From Arachnomyces sp. PD_36 (Eukaryota; Ascomycota; Eurotiomycetes; Onygenales; Arachnomycetaceae), in assembly GCA_032988195.1 (NCBI GenBank), contig JANTQE010000007.1, positions 930,001 through 994,000 of the forward strand: a stretch of DNA of 64,000 bases, in the 5' to 3' direction. Made by a program: the position numbers and the translations under genes. The notes beneath the pieces were generated by a model that was not told where the DNA came from, did no database searches, and worked only from the letters and a program-made list of their open reading frames with translations. The first letter of the stretch is position 1. Each line of letters starts with the position of its first letter. Shown in pieces: positions 55,131-64,000 of the stretch.

Positions 55131-56252
55131 TCAATCATCGCTGATGCACGCCTCATATATCTCCGGATAATACCTCTTCCCAACATCCCGATGACTCCTT
55201 ATCTTAGTCCTCAGCTGTGCCTCTCCCCACATCTCATACTTCCCTCTTAGAAAAGGAGAATCAATCCTCGCCGCCTCCTCCAATTCCTCCTTCCCAGCGT
55301 CCTTGAAATATAAATCCCACATCCCCCTTACTTCGCTCTTCGTCAACGTGCTCCGCACCCCCTGGAAATACGGCACACTGTACCGATGATAACCCCCTTG
55401 ATCAGGCGATGACGGGAGCATAACCCGATGTATAGTCGCCCTACACATCCCGTTCGTAACAGCTTCAAACGCCTGCCCGATATTCACGACGAACGTCCCC
55501 GGGATAGCGGGCACATCAATCCAGTTCCCGTCCTTGTTCAGCACCTGCAGGCCCTTGACTTCAGGTGGAGAAGCTTGCAAAAGAAAAGTCAACCACCCTG
55601 AGGAGTCTTTATGCGGGCCTACGCCTTGTTTGAGGGAACTGTCACTGCCACCGCCATCGTTGCCCGTATTAGAGGATAGCGGGGAGGATGGATCATGATA
55701 ATGAACCAGTTTCAACCGATCCTGATCGGAAACAAACTGGAAAAAGAACTCTTCCTCTAATCCCAATGCCTCAGCTATAAGATTAAGGAAAAATTCCGAC
55801 AAACGCCTCAATTCCGCGGTATACCTCTCTACGATACCGCGGAACGACGCCCCCGCGGCGGAGGGCCACTGATTCGGACCCCGAAGTCTCGCGAACCATG
55901 GATCCCCTTTCTCACGGTTAAATTCATCCGGCAACTCGGTCGCGAACTCGAATTGCTCTCTTAGATCTTGTTGGTGGGCTGTGCGTTCGCTTCCGAGCTT
56001 ACTGTAGCCGAGGAAGTGCGGGGATTTTTCAAGTGCGACTTCCTCTTTTGCGTGGGCGGGGAGGTCGAAGAGGGGTGGGAGGGAGGTGATTAGGTTGTCT
56101 ATTGTAGAGGATGGGACGCCGTGGTTTTTGACGTAGAGGAATCCGATGTCTGTTAGGATGTGGCCGAGTTGTTGGAGGAGTTGCGGGCGGGTTTCGGGGT
56201 TCTCGGCTAGGGCAAGGTCCAGAATGGGGATTGAGGTGAAGGATGAGGACAT
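55131..56252 (-). CDS. Isopenicillin-N-synthase-like 2-oxoglutarate/Fe(II) dioxygenase
   Basis: A single-exon gene of 373 residues in the plant-type 2OG-Fe(II) oxygenase family. The N-terminal DIOX_N domain starts IPILDLA and has IGFLYVKNHGVP. The catalytic barrel has GPHKDSSGWLTFLLQ (HxD, about residues 215-217), ATIHRV (distal His, about 273) and YHRYSVPYF (RxS, 2-oxoglutarate binding). A short Gly/Ser/Asp insertion precedes the HxD. Such enzymes hydroxylate or desaturate small molecules in primary or secondary metabolism; the substrate is unknown. It is followed upstream by an MFS transporter gene in the same direction. Confidence 0.9.
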   Translation of the reverse strand: MSSSFTSIPILDLALAENPETRPQLLQQLGHILTDIGFLYVKNHGVPSSTIDNLITSLPPLFDLPAHAKEEVALEKSPHFLGYSKLGSERTAHQQDLREQFEFATELPDEFNREKGDPWFARLRGPNQWPSAAGASFRGIVERYTAELRRLSEFFLNLIAEALGLEEEFFFQFVSDQDRLKLVHYHDPSSPLSSNTGNDGGGSDSSLKQGVGPHKDSSGWLTFLLQASPPEVKGLQVLNKDGNWIDVPAIPGTFVVNIGQAFEAVTNGMCRATIHRVMLPSSPDQGGYHRYSVPYFQGVRSTLTKSEVRGMWDLYFKDAGKEELEEAARIDSPFLRGKYEMWGEAQLRTKIRSHRDVGKRYYPEIYEACISDD

Positions 56253-56641
56253 TGTTAAGCTTATATTTTGGGATTACTATATTAATTGAAGGATATCTAT
56301 TTCTCGAGAACTTATAGTTGAGATCTTTGGTATACTTTCTATTAAATACTAATAGTACTTGTGTTGAGGAGACGAAGATATCAACCGAGCACGCCATTAA
56401 TCTAGCAACAGTAGTGAGATAGGGCTGGAGAATCTCCGCAAAGTCAAATAGTACATCTTCATCAACCATCTTAGCTCGGGACCGGGGTAACTATATAACT
56501 CGTAACTTATTTGTTCGCAAACATGGGAATGGGTATACATATTAAAACTGAAAAAAAATCATAATTCTTCTCTGCATGGCAGCTGAGCGTCAGGCAGCCA
56601 ATTTTCGGCTAGGAGTCCGAGGAGAGGGAATCGAAAGGCCA
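56253..56641. other. Intergenic between dioxygenase and transporter
   Basis: About 390 bp, the promoter of the dioxygenase and 3' end of the transporter. An overlapping minus-strand frame (56,029-56,469) is out of frame with the dioxygenase and has no domain. Confidence 0.5.
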
Positions 56642-58413
56642 TCAGTGGGTCTTGAACTCCAACGGTCCGCTCCACTGCCTAAGTCTCTTCCCGTAGAACT
56701 GTAGGAAGATGACCAGGAGAAACATACCCGCGCAGATGCCGGCTTGGGTTGAAAAGCTGCTCACCGTCCCCTTCTCCTCTGCCCATTGGATCTGGAAATA
56801 GCTGACGATAAAACCACCCGTGGTTCTGGAAAAGTTAACCCATGCAGCCACCTCTCCAGATCCCTCGGGGTAGGAGTCCAGATTGTACGCGTTGACGGCG
56901 ACGGTGAGAATCATGATGCCGAAAACATAGAGTCCCCACCCGACGGCGGTGACCATGAAGTGGAACCCGTGTTCAAGGGCGAAACCCAGTAGAATCAGCC
57001 CTGATACAACGAAGGGTGTGGCGATCCAGATAGCAAGAAGACGGGCTTCAGGCTCGAGTCGCCCCCCATTTCGACGCGCATACACTCTTGCAAGAAAGTC
57101 GTGTAACCAGTGACCTGAAATTTCACCCAAGAGCGCGGCAACAATCGGTGTAAAGTAGAAGTACCCTCCGGAGGAGAAAAGTATTAGCTTGGGCAAAAAT
57201 TACTTGGGCAAATTTTAAACCGGGCGAATAGGAAAAGGGACAAACACACTCACCGATTTGAAGGGCCTCAAACTCATACAATGGAGTTAAGAAAATAGAC
57301 AAAGTTGTATTAATACCAACGACCCAAGCGAAGGTGAAGAGGTAGTAAAAACAACTAATTAAGACGGTTGGTTTCGCGATGACTTTCAAAGGGCGGATAA
57401 TAGCTTCTCGAAGTGAGCTCCGTTGGGCCCTTGATTTGAACTGCTCGGTCCCGATCAGGCGCATGAGTCGTGATTTGCGTTGTGGCTGATTTTCTGTTGG
57501 GATACTGCGATTATAATAAGTCTCGTCCATTAAGGTCACCACGGCAATCAGACAGACACCAGTCATAATGGTGTATAGCCAGAACGGCCATTGCCACTCC
57601 TGTGTGGAGATGATGAAAGCTGAGAAGAGTGGCCCGACGTATGGCGATAGGATAATGAAGGCAGCCCAAATGTTGATTTTCCGCCTGTGTGACCAAGTTA
57701 GCTATATGGCACTTATCAGCCAGCGAATCTTTTGCTTACGCATGTTCATGGAAGAAGAACATGTCTTTGATAAACATGAGGCCGCCCTGGGTAGTTGAGT
57801 CAGTAACTGGGTAGCAGTTTCGACGGATAAGGGCCTTATTACATACACCCTGTGCAACGGTAGAAAAGAAACCGTTCAAGATCCGGGCAGCCATGAATTG
57901 CTCGAAGGTGTGTGCGCCAGCGCAAAAAGCAGCAGTCCAGACGGCAAAGACCATGAACCAGAATAGAACGGGGAGACGGCCAAAGTAAGCCCCCATAACG
58001 GTGACGAAAAGACCACCAGCGCCCAACATGAAGACATTTCCGACCTGGGAGTGGTTGACCTCATCTTCAGTCATATGCCAGACCTCTGCTTGTGGTATCA
58101 GGGTGACAGCTCCGGTAGCGCTGCCATAGTCGGGTAGGAACGCGCACGCTGAGATGATGAAGAGCGTGATATGCTTCTTGGTCTGGCTCCAATTGAGGGT
58201 ATCGTTGGGGTCATCACTCGGCTGGGGAATGAGGATTGTCTTCTGGTCTCCTGCGAGTTTGAGTCGCGCGTCGATAGCATGTTCAGCTTGGAACTTCTCC
58301 TCGTCGAGGACGTATCCTTCTTTCTCTCCTAGTTGGTCGAGATCTAGGTCTATCTGCTGAGCGGAAAGATCTTTCGACCCATTGGAGGGATCTAGCTCAT
58401 CGCTGTTCGACAT
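56642..58413 (-). CDS. MFS transporter, DHA1-like drug:proton antiporter
   Basis: A plasma-membrane major facilitator with 12 predicted helices, 522 residues. Four exons fit in phase: 58,413-57,847, 57,786-57,740, 57,684-57,254 and 57,165-56,642. A polar N-terminus (DDPNDTLNWSQTKKH) precedes helix 1. FGRLPVLFW is the loop-2 region, and ARILNGFFSTVAQG|GGLMFIKDMFFFHEHA|RKINIW is a segment common in fungal DHA1 exporters, rebuilt cleanly across two splices. The C-terminal half has NAYNLDSYPEGSGEVAAWVNFSR. The substrate is unknown. Being next to oxygenase genes it may export a small metabolite or a toxic compound, but that is inference. Confidence 0.9.
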
Positions 58414-59836
58414 TTCTCTTCACTTTGTCTTACAATGGAGTTGAAGAGCTATATTCAAGCTTTTCGGGAGGAAGGGAGGAAGACGAGCAGGTTAAGCAGA
58501 GAAAGTAAGCAATCAATTAAGGGGTATGCAGAATCGTCGGCTGCGCGCAATATGTATGAAGGGAGAGGGCGTCGAGCATTCTATTCCACTTCTTCGTATG
58601 TCTGATAAGCCTTTCCTTCGTGTATCCGTCTCTCCCCGCCGTCTTGATGCTTTTATTTTCAACCTTCGTGCCTTTCTCCGATCATCATCTTGGAGTCATT
58701 CCTGCCCGTGAGGAGAAAAAAGGTAAGTGCGGTATCGGTATGGTCACATCGTGTAATTAGCTCTGCCGAGGCAAGGGATCCTGGCCCGGATAAATGTATT
58801 TCCATGTTTCAGCAAGGTATGGTAAGGTAAGATGTTTGCTCCCGTCATCCCTGCCTTCTGATATCTCTTTCCCTCGTCCTCGTCCTCTCTTTCTTACTTC
58901 GAGTTCCTCTTCGAAAGCGCAAGAGCAGAGTATTTATTGCATCTCCAAAGGAGCAATTGACAGCCTTGTAGCTTCCACAAGCAACCATTGTCCCTGGGAA
59001 GGTCAGGCAAACGAGATGGCAGAGTATCTCTATCAGGACATCAGAGGGCACCCTTGCCCCTGCTTCATAGCTCCATGGGAAGAGCAATATTGTGATACTG
59101 GAGGTAGGCAGGGACCGGTATCACCCCCCTTTGCAATGCATACTTGGTAATATTGAGGAAACGGTCATACAGACCAACCCCAAGTTTCCCTCTCACAACC
59201 GCCTTTGCGTCTTATAGCGTCACCATCCCCCATGAAGCGGTCAACCTTGCCCTCCCAGTATGCCAGCGCATCTGACGAGAGGGGTGATAAAAAGTGTCAA
59301 CCGTAGCCGAGTCGATATGCCGATGGATGCACTCCTCCGGCGGGGTGCGTAGTCATTCCTGAATCAGCTCGGTGATCATGGGTAGGTCTAGAACGTCAGC
59401 CATCTGGGGAGAAGGTTATTTGAACATTCTAACCCATGCGACAGATCAGTTCTCTGGAGTCTGGTTGTTCTTCTCTGCTGCAAGGGATGTCTGTCGTCCT
59501 CTGAAGCCGTTGAAGATGTCCTGGTCAGGTGAAGCCCTAAGCCCTAACTTACGAAACAAGCATTTCACATGCGGTCCAATGACGTGATATGATTGGGCGT
59601 TAGAATTTGCGGGTACCGATGACATCACATGCTGATAACGGCCAAACAAGAAAAACGTCAACAATAAAACGGACGAAGAAGTTAAAAGGATGGCGATGCC
59701 GTTGTTTCTCACGAAGTTGAAGTTATCGTGGGAAAATATTCGACTTCAGAAGTATTCCCAACCCCTTAATCACCCTAATTGATCGATCTATACCGTCACT
59801 TCCTCACGTATAGACCCCTTGACGCCGCTATTCAAG
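58414..59836. other. 1.4-kb divergent intergenic region
   Basis: It lies between the MFS transporter and the flavin monooxygenase, transcribed apart. Frames on both strands lack domains. It probably carries both promoters. No regulatory motif is certain. Confidence 0.5.
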
Positions 59837-61453
59837 ATGGCTGGGTTTCTGTCCCTCCTTGGGGCTCCAATCCAGCACTTTTTCTCCTTATTGTATATTT
59901 TAATACAAAAAGTTCTCAACCTCATATTTGCTCCCACTCCACCTCCTCCAGCCACGAACGGTCAAAAGCGTGGGCATCCTAGGATCGCCGTCATTGGGAC
60001 TGGCCTCACGGGAGTTTCATCCGCCGCGCACTGCGTTGGCCATGGACTTGATGTCAAGCTCTTTGAAGCTCGATCGGAGGAGGAAGGACTCGGTGGAATA
60101 TGGAGCGTACGAAATCCCGTCATACCTGACAGAAAATGCCGCTAACAATTAGTGTAGAGAGTCAACTCTACGTCCGCCCTTCAAATACACAGCCTGATGT
60201 TCCGTTTCCACCCCTCGGTGCAGTGGGATTCGGCTTATCCCACCCAGCAGCAGATCAAAAATCAGATCATCACTATATGGAAAAATTACGGACTTCAGGA
60301 AAAGACGGTCTTCGATACGCCAGTGACTTCGGTAAAGAAGGATGGGAATGGCAAATGGATTATCAACGATGATGAAGCTCAACATGGCGTATTCGATGGC
60401 ATAGTTGCAGCGGTAGGCAGCTGTGGGGATCCCAAATCACCCAACCTACCCAACCAGGACCAATTTGAAGGCAATGTTGTCCATTCCTCGAAACTCGACG
60501 GCATGTCTACCAAGGATAAAAGGGTTCTCGTCATTGGAGGTGGAGCTAGCGCCATCGAAGCTCTAGAATTTGCTGTGAGCAACGGGGCCGCTGAAATCGA
60601 CGTCTTATCGCGCTCAGACAAATGGATCATTCCGCGGAACTTCATTGTCGATTTTCTTCTCGCATGCAATATCTTTGGACAGGAGACATCCTTTTCCTGG
60701 ATCCCCGAGTGGTTGCTTCGCAAATTTTTCTACCGGGATCTCCAGGATATCGCACCCTCCGGAAAGGGCGTGTTCATGGATACACCCATGGTCAACTCCG
60801 AACTTTTCGACCAGATCCGAAAGGGTAAGGCGCGCTGGCTCCGAGGCGATATTGTTTCTGTCGAGAAGGATGGTATCAAGTTTAACCACCGCTCCCAAGG
60901 CGTTCCCAAGGGTGGGCCTGGCCACGAAAAACTCGTCCCCGGCGATATTATCATCATGGCCACTGGATTTAAGCGTCCTTCGCTTTCTTTTCTTCCCGAC
61001 AAATTCTTCAAACCCCCTTACGAGCCACCCAATTGGTATTTGCAGGTCTTCCCCCCTGGAGACCCCACCGTCTGCGCCAATAATAGCACCTATGTCAACG
61101 CCATCGGCACGGTGGGAAATCTTCACATCGGGATTTACTCGCGCCTTCTAATCATGTTCCTCGTCGATCCATTAACCCGACCTCAGGAGGCATGGATGAA
61201 AACGTGGATCGACTTCACCCGTTACGTGAAGAAACTCGCTCCGACCGGTGCGTTTGATTTCTTCACGTACTCGGAGCTGATCTACTGGTTCGTGTTTGTG
61301 ACTGTTATCAACCCGTTCCGCTGGAAGTGGGCGTTGTTCGTTCTCTTTGGTATCGGTCGGGCTTTACCCATGATGGTTGTCGACCGCGAGGATCAGATCC
61401 GGAAAGAGATGGGATACAGTACCGAGGCGACTGATAGTACCCTGGTCGACTAA
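59837..61453 (+). CDS. Flavin-containing monooxygenase
   Basis: An FAD/NADPH-dependent monooxygenase, 521 residues. Exon 1 is 59,837-60,106, intron 60,107-60,157 (CTAAC-type branch, three close AGs, of which the second keeps the frame), and exon 2 60,158-61,453. A hydrophobic N-terminal anchor (FFSLLYILIQKVLNLIF) is followed by the FAD-binding IGTGLTGVSSA (about residue 54), GGIWS|RVNSTSALQIHS across the splice, the NADPH-binding VIGGGASAIEA (about 217) and MATGFKRPS (about 357). C-terminal hydrophobic segments (YWFVFVTVI, WALFVLFGIG) suggest membrane attachment. Such enzymes oxidise N or S centres or act as Baeyer-Villiger oxygenases; the substrate is unknown. Confidence 0.9.
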
Positions 61454-61647
61454 GTTAAAACTAAAATAGGAGGTGGTATTACGATTTATGTATGGAAAAA
61501 TAGAGAGATAAAGGAGTATTATTGATATAGTCTGTAGATTTTATATTCACGAAAAGTTTTTTCCCAACTCAAGACTCCCGCTCTACTAAAATTCCAAAAT
61601 TCCTCCATTTTAACACACGAGTCTTAGTAAATCAGTTATATCATGAA

Positions 61648-62415
61648 TCAGAGTCCTCTCAATGGCGAGCTTGCCCCTCCCCACAGGGGAAGATACCTCT
61701 TCTCCTCCAGCCAAAGAATAGGCCACAAAAGTATCGCACCGAGTATACAAACAAGCGTCGCAAACGCATGCCACACCGTCACCACCGAAACCCCTATCCC
61801 AAACGGCACGATAAACTTTATCCATTCAGATGTTTGGTAAAAGTCCTCTTGTGTGGCAATATAGTAGAGCGGCCGTGTCTCCCCGCCTGCTTCCCTCTCA
61901 TGCTGGCGTAGTGGGACGGTTGGGGAGACGGACTTTTCGTCTAGATCTCTGTATTCGAGACTCAGGACCGTGGTGAGGGTTACGGGCGCTTTGTAGAAGG
62001 GGATTATAAAGATGGAGAAGACTTGGGAGATTGTGGCGTAGAGTTTGAGGTTTTCCTTGTCGAAGGCTGGATGGAGTAGGTCGTTAGCGACGAGATTGAT
62101 CCCAAAGGGAGAAAGAGAAAGGGGTGATTGCTCACCAACAGATTTTACTTCTAGATCAATGCTCGGAGACATGATCTTGTACGCTTGGTAAATCTTGCAT
62201 ACCGCCCACCGGCTCCCATAGAAGCTGAATGTTCGGCAGAATGGGTGGATAAATTCTGCGGAAGGGGTGAAGTATTTCTCGATCGCCAGCTTCTGGACTG
62301 ACGGAGGGGTTTGGGTGAGAAGGTGGATAACGTGGGGGATTTCGGTGACTGTCAACTGGTAGTTAGAAGATGAGTATTTGTATTGATTTCTGCCCGCCTT
62401 ACCTGGGTCCTCCAT
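61648..62415 (-). CDS. SigF-like NTF2-like domain protein with C-terminal membrane segments
   Basis: Three exons (62,415-62,403, 62,348-62,136 and 62,066-61,648) give 214 residues. Both introns happen to be open in frame, so a naive unspliced reading gives 260 residues. Splicing restores MEDPVTEIPHVIHLL and LEVKSVAFDKENLKLYA, which match the usual form of fungal SigF-like NTF2 proteins. The NTF2-like part has EKYFTPSAEFIHPFC near its start. The C-terminus has two hydrophobic stretches (FIVPFGIGVSVVTVWHAF, LVCILGAILLWPILW). Function in the family is not well defined. The start at 62,415 follows from the first splice. Confidence 0.85.
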   Translation of the reverse strand: MEDPGKAGRNQYKYSSSNYQLTVTEIPHVIHLLTQTPPSVQKLAIEKYFTPSAEFIHPFCRTFSFYGSRWAVCKIYQAYKIMSPSIDLEVKSVGEQSPLSLSPFGINLVANDLLHPAFDKENLKLYATISQVFSIFIIPFYKAPVTLTTVLSLEYRDLDEKSVSPTVPLRQHEREAGGETRPLYYIATQEDFYQTSEWIKFIVPFGIGVSVVTVWHAFATLVCILGAILLWPILWLEEKRYLPLWGGASSPLRGL

Positions 62416-62878
62416 TTTGAATTGGGTCAATTGAAGTCGTATAGATCAATTGACTTCGTACAGATTGTTAAGGATGCATGAAGCTGTTTATCTTTTAGGG
62501 TTGTGCCAACCTTCATATACTCTGAAAAGCGATGATGTCATATATCCTCAGCTCACTCAATCTAGACCTTGAAACGACGAAACGACAAAACTCCATGGCA
62601 ACAACAGCATCCTTGAGCTTGGGTTTGAAGTGTTGAGAACTATTTTAGTACATGTGATAGTTATATTCTTTGAAGCTTTCTCTCCGTCGATTCTTTGCGA
62701 TTGAGGAGAGCAAGAGCTGTCCTCGCCCAGTCGCCTCACGTAATATATTAAAGCGAATGAGTAATGCACGTTTGGCCTTCGACGAAGCTCAGCGATAAAA
62801 GGATTGTTTATAGCCAAGAATCAGCCCATGTGGCCTTCGCTTTCCAACTTATACGTTTCACGCCACTCCCCAAGCATA
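62416..62878. promoter_or_regulatory. Divergent promoter between SigF-like and SDR genes
   Basis: 463 bp between divergently transcribed genes. The in-frame extension upstream of 62,879 is probably leader. No defined factor site is visible. Confidence 0.35.
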
Positions 62879-63883
62879 ATGGAGCTCCAAAGCATTATAT
62901 ACTATGTCGGACTGGTAACCTCGCTCTACCTCTTCGGTTCTCTAGCTCAGCATATCTACACGTTTCTCCGCCCGTCGACTCTCCCTCGCTACCTGCATGG
63001 AAGTAAGGATGGCAAAAATAGAGAGTCCTGGGCTCTCGTCACTGGTGCGAGTGATGGAATCGGGCTTAGTTTCGCGCAGGAACTCTGTGGCCATGGGTTC
63101 AACGTTCTTCTCCACGGACGAAATAGGCAGAAATTACTGGGTGTACAGGAGCAATTAAGGAAGCAGTACCCTACATCAAAAACTCGAATCGTGGTATTCG
63201 ACGCTAGCGACTCTGCCTCTATAGATTCTATAGATGAGAAGATCCACGAGTTTGGTGGCCGTCGCGATGGCGAAAAAGTCGACGACGACGAGGTCAACCT
63301 CACCGTACTAATCAACAACGTGGGCGGAACAGGAGCCTTCCCACCAGACGTCTCTCCCTTCCCATCTATACACAATCACACACCCTCCCAGTTAGATGGC
63401 ATGCTGAACCTCAACGCGCGCTTCACCGCACACCTCACCCGCCTTCTCCTCCCGACCCTCATCCGCAACGGGCCGAGTCTGGTCATGAATATCTCTTCCA
63501 CTGCAGCGGTTGGGATGCCATTTACATCTATCTACGCGGGCTCAAAAGGGTTTATTGATTCTTTCACCAAGTCTGTGAAATCGGAGATGCTCGCGCTCGG
63601 GAAAGATGTGGATGTCTTAGGTATTAAGCTCTCGAATGTGAGGTCTGGTGGGCATAAAGTGGAGACGGGCTTCGCGACCCCGACTGCGAGGACTTTTGCG
63701 CGGGCAGCGCTTAATCGTGTCGGAAATGGGGGGGCAATTGTTTGGGGGTATTGGCCGCATGCGCTGCAGATGTTTACGTTACAGTGTTTGCATGAGAGTG
63801 TTATTCGGAAGGTTTTTATTAAGGCGATGACGAAGATTATTGAAGAGGATAATCTAGAGAGGGAACAGAAGAAACAGAAGTGA
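62879..63883 (+). CDS. Short-chain dehydrogenase, 17-beta-HSD12 / 3-ketoacyl reductase-like
   Basis: A single-exon gene of 334 residues. The N-terminus (MELQSIIYYVGLVTSLYLFGSLAQHIY) is a membrane anchor, as in ER 3-ketoacyl-CoA reductases and 17-beta-HSD12-type enzymes. The Rossmann motif TGASDGIG is at about residues 54-61, with LINNVGG, NISSTAA (catalytic Ser) and YAGSK (catalytic Tyr and Lys, about 219-223). Compared with the essential IFA38 reductase it is divergent (a GR..DGEKVDDDE insertion), so a paralogue acting on another lipid or steroid-like substrate is possible. The start at 62,879 was chosen for the anchor; an in-frame ATG lies 25 codons upstream. Confidence 0.88.
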   Translation: MELQSIIYYVGLVTSLYLFGSLAQHIYTFLRPSTLPRYLHGSKDGKNRESWALVTGASDGIGLSFAQELCGHGFNVLLHGRNRQKLLGVQEQLRKQYPTSKTRIVVFDASDSASIDSIDEKIHEFGGRRDGEKVDDDEVNLTVLINNVGGTGAFPPDVSPFPSIHNHTPSQLDGMLNLNARFTAHLTRLLLPTLIRNGPSLVMNISSTAAVGMPFTSIYAGSKGFIDSFTKSVKSEMLALGKDVDVLGIKLSNVRSGGHKVETGFATPTARTFARAALNRVGNGGAIVWGYWPHALQMFTLQCLHESVIRKVFIKAMTKIIEEDNLEREQKKQK

Positions 63884-64000
63884 GGAGTGGGAGAAGTTCG
63901 CGGTTCTGGTTTTGTTATTTCCCGGGCGGGAACCGGTACGGGGTGTAGTGTTCAGGGTTTGCGGAAATTGGGATCCTTTGTCGGGATACATGGAAATATA

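Noticed and set aside
1..64000. CRISPR arrays, prokaryotic operons or ribosomal RNA genes
   Set aside because: No regularly spaced direct repeats or rRNA were seen, and the intron-containing genes are clearly fungal.

Overview
The window is a piece of a filamentous ascomycete genome, most likely a member of the Eurotiales (Aspergillus/Penicillium-like). The reasons are short GT..AG introns with CTAAC/CTGAC-type branch sites, CT-rich leaders, and recognisable fungal orthologues: alpha-tubulin starting MRGEV in 7 exons, the TPC1 thiamine pyrophosphate carrier, a Grx3/4 monothiol glutaredoxin, an MscS channel with an EF-hand, and a SigF-like NTF2 protein. The species cannot be fixed from the sequence alone.

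Region 1 (1 to about 20,616) is a block of nested, dead transposable elements. It holds Ty3/Gypsy chromovirus remnants on both strands, two related LTRs, a third Gypsy integrase and the C-terminal part of a Tc1/mariner-like (DDE_3) transposase. All coding frames are full of stops. The block looks like the product of a RIP-like C-to-T process, but its signature is odd. On reading it I found no CC or GG dinucleotide anywhere in about 20.6 kb, while CA, TG, CT and CG remain common. The signature stops abruptly at about 20,617. A second, isolated 512-bp CC/GG-free island lies at 23,666-24,177 inside the gene-bearing sequence.

Region 2 (20.6-32.5 kb) is a transition zone of less conserved genes. 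It has a SET-domain gene broken by an in-frame TGA at a probable Trp codon, two weak small ORFs, and a homeodomain + C2H2 zinc-finger regulator whose homeodomain is reached only through a weak intron or a frameshift. Next come three sulfur-related genes: a cystathionine beta-synthase-like core enzyme, a single-domain rhodanese/Cdc25-like protein, and a divergently transcribed TPMT-type thiol methyltransferase with a GC-AG intron. An ankyrin-repeat gene broken by a TAG at a probable Trp codon closes the region.

Region 3 (32.5-54 kb) is conserved housekeeping sequence: a Rex1-like RNA exonuclease, Grx3/4, a gamma-butyrobetaine-dioxygenase-like protein, TPC1, alpha-tubulin (convergent with TPC1), an MscS-type channel and a steryl-ester-hydrolase-like lipase.

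Region 4 (54-64 kb) is metabolic and secretory: a chitin-deacetylase-like CE4 enzyme, an isopenicillin-N-synthase-like 2-oxoglutarate dioxygenase, a DHA1-type MFS transporter, a flavin-containing monooxygenase, a SigF-like NTF2 protein and a 17-beta-HSD12-like short-chain dehydrogenase. The oxygenase, transporter, monooxygenase and dehydrogenase could form a small metabolic neighbourhood, but no core synthase is visible.
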